The notes under the pieces: generated by a model
Told to the model about the DNA's origin: nothing
The model's input: the letters and a program-made list of their open reading frames with translations, nothing else
The model's database searches: none
Assembly: GCF_000222685.1 (NCBI RefSeq)
Contig: NZ_AFWJ01000135.1
Coordinates: 1 to 57,722, forward strand
Reading direction: 5' to 3'
DNA length: 57,722 nt
Source of the DNA: Vibrio nigripulchritudo ATCC 27043
GTDB lineage: Bacteria; Pseudomonadota; Gammaproteobacteria; Enterobacterales; Vibrionaceae
In this document: one piece after another, positions 52,228 through 57,722 of the stretch
Layout of the letters: each line of letters begins with the position of its first letter
Position numbering within the stretch: position 1 is the first letter of the stretch
Made by a program: the position numbers and the translations under genes

Positions 52228-53139
52228 ATGATAGAACTCAAACATTTAAGAACATTAACGTCGTTGCGAGATACAGGTTCTTTGACCGCAACTGCGACCG
52301 CGCTCCACCTGACTCAATCGGCTTTATCACATCAGATAAAAGATCTGGAATCCCGCATTGGTGGTCAGCTTTTCTTACGCAAAACCCGTCCAGTGAAATT
52401 CACTTCGGAAGGCGAGATTCTGTTGAAAGTGGCAGACGAAATATTGCCAAGGCTGGCAATGGCGGAAAGTGAACTGGCCAGTTTAAAAGAAGATGTGAAT
52501 GGAAGATTGCACATGGCAATCGAATGCCATTCATGCTTCCAATGGCTAATGCCAGCACTAAAAGAATATCAACTGGCATGGCCAAGCGTGACTTTAGATT
52601 TTTCGTCCGGCTTCGGTTTTGAACCTTTACCTGCTCTGCTGAGTGGCGAACTTGATTTGGTCATCACCTCAGACATTCAACCTAAGTCTGAAGTCCATTA
52701 CGAACCTCTGTTTGATTTTGAGATGAGATTAGTTACTTCGACCACCCACCCCTTAGCCGAGCTAGAAAGTATTGAGCCTCACCACTTAGAGGATCAAACC
52801 ATCATCACTTATCCGGTACAAAAGCAAAGGCTGGATATTGTTAAGCACTTCCTGCAACCCGCTGGTGTGGAACCCGCCAAATGGAAGCAGTGCGACAACA
52901 CGTTAATGCTGGTGCAAATGGTCTCTGCCGGGCTGGGCGTTGCGGCATTGCCCAACTGGGCAGTAATTGAATTCTCTCGTCAGGGGTTGATTACCAGTAA
53001 GCCTCTTTCGAATGGGCTTTGGCGTCGGCTGTTTGCGGCAACCCGCAGCAATGAAAGCAAAAAAAGATACCTACAAGCTTTCTTCAACACCGCCCGTCAG
53101 CAATGCAGAAGCCATCTTGAGGGAATTAAGCTGGCGTAA
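52228..53139 (+). CDS. metR: LysR-family activator of methionine synthesis
   Basis: A 303-residue LysR regulator starting MIELKHLRTLTSLRDTGSLTATATALHLTQSALSHQIKDLE, the MetR-specific winged-helix sequence. The inducer domain (about 90-290) binds homocysteine. It activates metE and related genes. It is divergent from metE, 213 bases away. The later part shows TTHPLAELESIEPHHLEDQTIITYPVQKQRLD, as in MetR. Length is standard. Confidence 0.95.
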   Translation: MIELKHLRTLTSLRDTGSLTATATALHLTQSALSHQIKDLESRIGGQLFLRKTRPVKFTSEGEILLKVADEILPRLAMAESELASLKEDVNGRLHMAIECHSCFQWLMPALKEYQLAWPSVTLDFSSGFGFEPLPALLSGELDLVITSDIQPKSEVHYEPLFDFEMRLVTSTTHPLAELESIEPHHLEDQTIITYPVQKQRLDIVKHFLQPAGVEPAKWKQCDNTLMLVQMVSAGLGVAALPNWAVIEFSRQGLITSKPLSNGLWRRLFAATRSNESKKRYLQAFFNTARQQCRSHLEGIKLA

Positions 53140-53160
53140 ACGCAGGGGTTTAAACCCTAT

Positions 53161-53361
53161 TTACCTTTCGTAAGACTTAAACTGATTGGTAAGAGGATCG
53201 TATTGGTAACCCTCTACATCCAGCTTGCCAATCAAACTTTCTACGTCCATTTCGTAAGTTGTGACTAGCTCTTCAAACGAGTCGCACTCCAAGCGGAGCT
53301 TTTCGTTCACAATACCCAGCAAAATGATGCTATCTAAATTGGTAATGTTACTTAAGTCCAT
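53161..53361 (-). CDS. DUF4250 family protein
   Basis: A 66-residue protein with the DUF4250 pattern: NITNLDSIILLGIVNEKLRLECDSFEELVTTYEMDVESLIGKLDVEGYQYDPLTNQFKS. The family is small and cytoplasmic, and its function is not known to me. A GAGAAAGTG-type ribosome site lies upstream of the ATG. It is convergent to metR. Confidence 0.85.
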   Translation of the reverse strand: MDLSNITNLDSIILLGIVNEKLRLECDSFEELVTTYEMDVESLIGKLDVEGYQYDPLTNQFKSYER

Positions 53362-53454
53362 GGCACTTTCTCCATTTCGCTTTCCCGTAATTAAGATTAG
53401 CGCTTAGTGAGAAATGTGCCATTAGGAGCGGATTGTAATTGACAGGAAACTGTC

Positions 53455-54129
53455 TTAAATCAAAGACTGGAATCCATATTGTGACGCAATCAAGCAGCAG
53501 ATAGTGACGCCCAACTGCACCTTAGTCGGAGACTGAGCAAAGATGATATGCCAGCACCACACCAGTATCGCAGTTATCAGCATGGCAAAGCCCGCTAAAA
53601 TATGAGTCGTAAAATGCTCTATGGCTTCAGGTGATAACTGATAAGCCTGCAGCAACGACACTAAGGCAAACAGCATTCCACTTGTTACACCAACGACAGG
53701 TAGAATGCGATGGAAAGCCTGCAACCTTGAACGAGAAACCACTAGCAGAAGTTGTGCAAAAGCTGCTCCAAGTAAAATACCGGAGATTGCAACGCTAACG
53801 CCTCCCCACACGGTGAAGCTTTTCATGATGAGATGTACAAGTGCTCCCAAACCTGCGATTCCAGCAACATTCAGCACCAGAAATGACCCTGTATTACGCG
53901 TTTTACCCGTCTGAACTTTTGAATAGAAGGCAACCAGCAATCCAGCTGTAACCAGACCTAACAGGCTTAACGTCGAGGTGGCGATCCATAAGGCGATAAA
54001 AGCGGGAAGAAGCTTATGTAAACGGCCTCTTTGACCGGGGCATATATCCCCTTTCTGCAAAACAAGGGTGATAACAAGTTGTGCTCCAAGAGTCATTGGG
54101 AGCAGTTGAGCAAGAAGGTAATCCAACAT
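53455..54129 (-). CDS. Hypothetical polytopic membrane protein
   Basis: A 224-residue protein with about seven membrane helices and short loops (for instance LWIATSTLSLLGLVTAGLLVAF and GGVSVAISGILLGAAFAQLLLVV). No motif of a known family is apparent; the arrangement recalls DmsC-type anchor subunits of redox enzymes, but no catalytic subunit is nearby, and this is not secure. The start is an ATG without a strong ribosome site. Confidence 0.6.
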   Translation of the reverse strand: MLDYLLAQLLPMTLGAQLVITLVLQKGDICPGQRGRLHKLLPAFIALWIATSTLSLLGLVTAGLLVAFYSKVQTGKTRNTGSFLVLNVAGIAGLGALVHLIMKSFTVWGGVSVAISGILLGAAFAQLLLVVSRSRLQAFHRILPVVGVTSGMLFALVSLLQAYQLSPEAIEHFTTHILAGFAMLITAILVWCWHIIFAQSPTKVQLGVTICCLIASQYGFQSLI

Positions 54130-54236
54130 TTCTTCAGTGATTCTGTTCTATTTTTGTGGCACGGATAATAGCAGATTCAAATCGCTAGATCGCCGTTTTC
54201 TAACAGGGAATACTTTTCAAGTATTCAGAACTAAGG

Positions 54237-56027
54237 TTATTTAGCCAAGAACTTAAGAACTTTGGCTTTAGAAACCACACCCAGGCATTCCCCTTTATCT
54301 CCGGCGATTACCCATGGAAGCGGCACACCTTTATTGACCAGACCGGGAACATCTTTTAGCAACGTGGCATGGCTCAGAACGGTAAATTGCGTCTTCATAA
54401 CCTGACTCAGCTTGCGTTTCAGAATTTGGGAATCTCGTTGAGTTTCCAGCTTAGTGCCGAATGTTGGGGTCATATGCAGGTTGTACACCTCTCGGTCAAC
54501 AATTCCGACACAGTGCTGGCTGTCTGTCACAACCAGAACATCCAGATCGGTTCTCATGAAAATCTCGTGGACTTCCTTCATCGCTGTACTGGGTTCCAGA
54601 AACGGTGACATCTGTTCATGCAGACTGAGTATCCCCGCCCCTTGCTTGGGTAACGTGTAAGCCCTGAGCTCATTTCTCTTATTCAAATAGTGACGTGCAC
54701 GCTCAATCTCAGTAATCGGGACAGGTTTAGAGAAGTAATACCCCTGAATGTAATCGACCCCTAACCCGGTTAGCACTTCGATTTCCTGAATTGTCTCGAC
54801 GCCCTCTGCAATCACAGTTACCCCGAGTGTATGAGACAGATCCACCAGCATCTTCACAATAAAATATTTGTGGCTACCGATTTCAATATTAAAAATAAAC
54901 TCTCGGTCGATTTTCAGGTAATCAAAGTGTCCATTACTCAAGTAGGTAAACGAAGAATATCCCGTACCAAAGTCATCAATCGCAACCTGTACCCCTTTCT
55001 GGCGCAACGCTTTTAATGCTTCAATCTGGCTGTCTTCGCTGTCGAAATAAGCACTCTCAGTCAGCTCTATCGTCACCAGTTTGGGATTCACGCCTGACTC
55101 TTCAACCATATTCAGTGCATTCGTTAAAACCTGCTGAGCGCTCATTCTGGTGTTCAGAGAACGATTGATGGTGATACCAACATGTTTACCAAAATGCTGA
55201 TGGATTTTACTTAAATATTTTAATGACTTAGAACCTATGATCTTATCTAACGCAGCCACCAGATTCAGATCTTCGGCAATATTGATCATTTCCTGTGGTG
55301 TGTAGCGAAGCCCTTCGGAACTGGGAAAGCGGCACAAAGCTTCAAACTTCACGACCTGCCATGTCTCGGTGGAAACAATTGGCTGAAAGTGGACATCGAT
55401 GTTTTCGTCTTTAATGAAGTTGGTCAGAATTTCTTCCAGTTTCTTACGCCTGACCGTTTCTTCATGCATGGTGCGATCAAAGAAACTGATATTGTTGCCT
55501 TTCTTGCTGGAGTGCTGCTCCAACATGGCTTGTGTTGCGTGGGTGACCAGCATTTTGGGATTTGACGTATCGTAGCCCAGTACTGATACCCCTACTTTGC
55601 CTCTGGCGACAAGCTGGAACAGGTGTTCATTACCGAACTGGCGAATAGCCGCCATAAAGCGGCGAATTTCGGTGTGAATGGCTCGAACTCGATTACCAGA
55701 ATTCGGGCACTTAAGTGCGCAGACAAAAAGATTGTCACCCTTGTATCCGCAAAGGTAGTGGTCATCGACCTGTGCAACAGCATTAGAAAAGGCAACACGT
55801 TGATCGAGGGTGGACGCTTCATCAAAGTCCGGAGCGACAGCCAGTACAATAATGGTGTGAGAAGATGAATAATGACGAACCAGACTTGCAAGTTTTATCC
55901 CAAACTCGTTCTCGTTGGGCAACTGAGTAAGTAACTCTATCCCGCCGTATTCCGTATCTGCAATCCGGTATAAGTGATTAGACAGGTCCACGGTAAAGCC
56001 GACAAAATAAGTCTTCCCGTTTGCCAT
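54237..56027 (-). CDS. Degenerate GGDEF-EAL-CBS protein, C-terminal part of a frameshifted PAS-GGDEF-EAL gene
   Basis: The 596-residue frame holds a degenerate GGDEF domain (GYKGDNLF in place of GGDEF), an EAL phosphodiesterase domain with intact catalytic signatures (FEALCRF, ELTESAYF, IDDFGTGYSS, DYLKIDREFI, AEGVET and QGYYFSKPV), and a C-terminal CBS pair (DVLVVTDSQHCVGIVDREVYNLHM). It would hydrolyse c-di-GMP. The ATG at 56027 lacks a ribosome site. Upstream codons in this frame encode the family sequence KRANGDTEPQDLTIQKIEM, which continues the PAS protein at 56045. The two are halves of one gene, split by a one-base deletion near 56082. Confidence 0.85.
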   Translation of the reverse strand: MANGKTYFVGFTVDLSNHLYRIADTEYGGIELLTQLPNENEFGIKLASLVRHYSSSHTIIVLAVAPDFDEASTLDQRVAFSNAVAQVDDHYLCGYKGDNLFVCALKCPNSGNRVRAIHTEIRRFMAAIRQFGNEHLFQLVARGKVGVSVLGYDTSNPKMLVTHATQAMLEQHSSKKGNNISFFDRTMHEETVRRKKLEEILTNFIKDENIDVHFQPIVSTETWQVVKFEALCRFPSSEGLRYTPQEMINIAEDLNLVAALDKIIGSKSLKYLSKIHQHFGKHVGITINRSLNTRMSAQQVLTNALNMVEESGVNPKLVTIELTESAYFDSEDSQIEALKALRQKGVQVAIDDFGTGYSSFTYLSNGHFDYLKIDREFIFNIEIGSHKYFIVKMLVDLSHTLGVTVIAEGVETIQEIEVLTGLGVDYIQGYYFSKPVPITEIERARHYLNKRNELRAYTLPKQGAGILSLHEQMSPFLEPSTAMKEVHEIFMRTDLDVLVVTDSQHCVGIVDREVYNLHMTPTFGTKLETQRDSQILKRKLSQVMKTQFTVLSHATLLKDVPGLVNKGVPLPWVIAGDKGECLGVVSKAKVLKFLAK

Positions 56028-56044
56028 TTCGATTTTTTGAATGG

Positions 56045-56713
56045 TCAGATCTTGCGGCTCGGTGTCTCCATTCGCTCGCTTAGAAGTATGGTGCCACTCC
56101 AGTGCCCTTCCCGATGAACCTGTCGCCAGATTTCCTCAAAAAATGTATCACTGTGTTTTCCTGCATTAAACAGATTCGTCTTTCTACCCAGCAGTTCACT
56201 CAGTTCGTATCCAGAGCGATCGATAAAGTAAGGGTTGCAAGCCAGAATTCGGGTATCGCTGTCGGTGATAACAATGCCATGGTGTCGATTTTCAAAAACA
56301 GCCTGAAAAATCTGCCCCATTTCGTACATTGAAGAAAGATAAAACAGGGGTCGAATATGCCCATAAAGTTCGTCCCCTTTCGCGTGACTGACTTCGATCT
56401 CGCAATAAATGATGAAACCTTTTGAGGGAGTGAGCACACTGAAAAGGGAACGTTTGGAGTTGCATTCGTGAGTGGACTGAAGTGCGTTTACTAATTTCTT
56501 TCTGTCCTTAGCCGACATGATATCCAACAGACCAGAAATGGTTCTCACGTTTAGCCTGGAGTTGATCATTTCGACCAAATAGGTGTCGATAAACTGAAAT
56601 TCATCGCTCTTTGCATTCCACCGCCACTGAGCAGGTTTGTACCCCGGTTTACCTTCTTCTTCACCGTAAGAAATGCTCATGGCTTTCAACATTGAAATCA
56701 GCGATGTATCCAT
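56045..56713 (-). CDS. PAS-domain part of the same frameshifted gene
   Basis: A frame of 222 residues from the ATG at 56713, which has an AAGGAG ribosome site (the ATG at 56737 is also in frame). It has an N-terminal PAS-like domain (about 20-125) and a second PAS domain (FQAVFENRHHGIVITDSDTRILACNPYFIDRSGYELSELLGRKTNLFNAGKH). It ends with HWSGTILLSERMETPSRKI and a stop. Restoring one T (CTT-TCT-AAG) gives ILSKRANGD and continues into the EAL protein, producing about 825 residues. Either a pseudogene or a sequencing error. Confidence 0.82.
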   Translation of the reverse strand: MDTSLISMLKAMSISYGEEEGKPGYKPAQWRWNAKSDEFQFIDTYLVEMINSRLNVRTISGLLDIMSAKDRKKLVNALQSTHECNSKRSLFSVLTPSKGFIIYCEIEVSHAKGDELYGHIRPLFYLSSMYEMGQIFQAVFENRHHGIVITDSDTRILACNPYFIDRSGYELSELLGRKTNLFNAGKHSDTFFEEIWRQVHREGHWSGTILLSERMETPSRKI

Positions 56714-57022
56714 TTGGCGCAACTCCTTACATTGCAACTATACGAATCATAAATACATTCAAGCAAACCGTATGAATATGTCGCGTGACTGGATCAGCAT
56801 TTGTTTGAAAAAGCAGGTTTTAACCCAAAAAAAGTCCCGAGGTGTGAAGCTGGTCGCTTTTCCCTAGAGCGCACCAATTCGACGAAATTTTGAAAGGCAT
56901 CTTTTCTCTCTCAAACTTGAAACAACTTCAATCTCTCCTAGCCTTATCTTTAGAACTAAAAATAAGTAGTTAACACCTCTGAACCGTAATTCAATCAAAA
57001 TAGATACAATGAGACACTGGAA

Positions 57023-57722
57023 ATGGAACGTTTCGCTTTAGCTCAGTTCGCTTTTCTTCATGATTCGATTTGGAAACCAAAATTCCGAATGCATCTGCCC
57101 ATGACTGTTTTATTTTCATTCATCTTTTCTTTTTACTGTCAGGCTTCAGATAAGAACCAGCAATTCACAATCGGGTTAGCCACCTGGGGAGGTTATGAAA
57201 GCAGCGTCGCAGGATTTAAAGATGGCATCGCAGAATTTGGGCTGGTAGAAGGTAAAAACCTTACACTGATCACTGGCGATCCGGGAACGCGAGAAGAACA
57301 AAAACAAAACAGTACTCTGAAGCTAAAAGAAGCTCGCCCCGATCTGGTATTTTCCGTCACCACAACAGGGACTACACTGGTAAAAAAACTGTTGCCTGCC
57401 AGCACACCTATCGTTTTTTCAGTGGTCACCTACCCTGCCGATTCTGGTTTGATTGAGTCCTTTGAATATTCAGGAAATAATCTGGTTGGAACCAGTAATT
57501 ATGTCTCCAACAAGCACTATGTGACGCTGCTGAAAAAGCTTCTGCCCAATACCCGGAGAATCGCCATATTTCACCGAGATGGCGAGCCTAACTCTAAGAT
57601 TCAGGCAGCGAACATGCTCCGCCTTCTTAAGCGAGAAAACATAGAAGCCAATATCATTTCTGTAGAAAGTATCCCTCAACTTACCGGGCTTGCGCAGCAA
57701 TACGCCGGGCGAGTCGATGCGT
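57023..57722 (+). CDS. ABC_sub_bind-family periplasmic binding protein (3' truncated by window edge)
   Basis: The frame is open to the right edge, about 233 codons. From the ATG at 57089 a signal peptide is seen (PMTVLFSFIFSFYCQAS), followed by FTIGLATWGGYESSVAGFKDGIAEFGLVEGKNLTLI, the start of a PF04392-type ABC binding protein. An in-frame ATG at 57023 is the alternative start. These proteins bind amino acids or sugars, or act as sensors. The gene is divergent from the PAS-EAL gene, 310 bases away; ABC_sub_bind proteins are often found beside c-di-GMP enzymes in Vibrio and could supply its signal. That is inference. Confidence 0.85.
   Translation, partial: MERFALAQFAFLHDSIWKPKFRMHLPMTVLFSFIFSFYCQASDKNQQFTIGLATWGGYESSVAGFKDGIAEFGLVEGKNLTLITGDPGTREEQKQNSTLKLKEARPDLVFSVTTTGTTLVKKLLPASTPIVFSVVTYPADSGLIESFEYSGNNLVGTSNYVSNKHYVTLLKKLLPNTRRIAIFHRDGEPNSKIQAANMLRLLKRENIEANIISVESIPQLTGLAQQYAGRVDA

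Noticed and set aside
53146-53157. Palindrome GGGTTTAAACCC after metR
   Set aside because: Too short and symmetric to form a stable hairpin loop, without a convincing T-run; not called a terminator.
1-57722. tRNA/rRNA genes, CRISPR arrays, prophage or insertion sequences
   Set aside because: No cloverleaf, no regularly spaced repeats and no transposase, integrase or phage structural genes were found in any interval.

Overview
The window is ordinary chromosomal DNA of moderate GC from a marine gammaproteobacterium, most probably a Vibrio. Pointers are a single-domain 92-residue L25 protein (rplY), a DUF2913 protein (a family I know mainly from Vibrio), a GH19 chitinase with a C-terminal chitin-binding module, the metE/metR pair with a MetJ box, RadD, NhaA, a CarRS/VprAB-like two-component system, and matches to the enterobacterial/Vibrio LexA, Zur and Fur sites. 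I see no tRNA, rRNA, insertion sequence, integron or CRISPR array. Almost every large ORF can be assigned to a family.

Layout. 1-1.85 kb: end of a biotin ECF transporter locus (bioN partial, bioY) with a BPL_N-domain protein. 1.95-9.1 kb: a small beta-sandwich-like protein behind a Fur-box candidate, an RpiR regulator, iolG and iolB, a LacI regulator, and a divergent 2-oxoglutarate dioxygenase plus DMT exporter; this looks like a compact catabolic locus for inositol or a relative of it. 9.3-18 kb: exported proteins and lipoproteins (spondin-like, DUF302, LruC, a YdjC-type deacetylase lipoprotein, lipocalin), OsmC, a Dabb protein, 3-hydroxybutyrate dehydrogenase, a GNAT enzyme. 18-19.4 kb: an ArsP-type permease broken by a one-base frameshift, divergent from an ArsR repressor with two matching operators between them. 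19.6-23.3 kb: a periplasmic binding protein and a FecCD-type ABC importer behind a near-consensus Zur box. 23.4-24.7 kb: a solitary SLATT-domain two-TM protein behind a perfect LexA box, then a GNAT enzyme.

25.4-37 kb: xthA and nhaA sharing a terminator, an attEFGH-like ABC operon, a MATE exporter, an NAD(P)-binding DUF2867-type protein, DUF2913 and a Bcr-type exporter. 37-46 kb: rsuA, radD, a SnoaL-like protein divergent from a LysR regulator, a small membrane protein, a PepSY/response regulator/histidine kinase operon, and a GT2 glycosyltransferase coupled to a DedA-LssY_C fusion. 46-57.7 kb: rplY, the chitinase, DUF1289, an HslJ-like lipoprotein, metE/metR, DUF4250, a membrane protein, a PAS-GGDEF-EAL-CBS protein split by a frameshift, and the start of an ABC_sub_bind periplasmic protein at the right edge.

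The most interesting unit is the SLATT gene at 23.4-24.1 kb. SLATT proteins are predicted pore-forming effectors of nucleotide-signalling immune systems. Here one stands alone, with a LexA box filling the spacer of its likely promoter and a strong hairpin in its leader, an arrangement reminiscent of SOS-induced membrane toxins. Also notable are the Zur-controlled FecCD importer, a possible +1 recoding site in the ArsP permease, the Fur-box-linked small protein and the unusual iolBG/dioxygenase locus.
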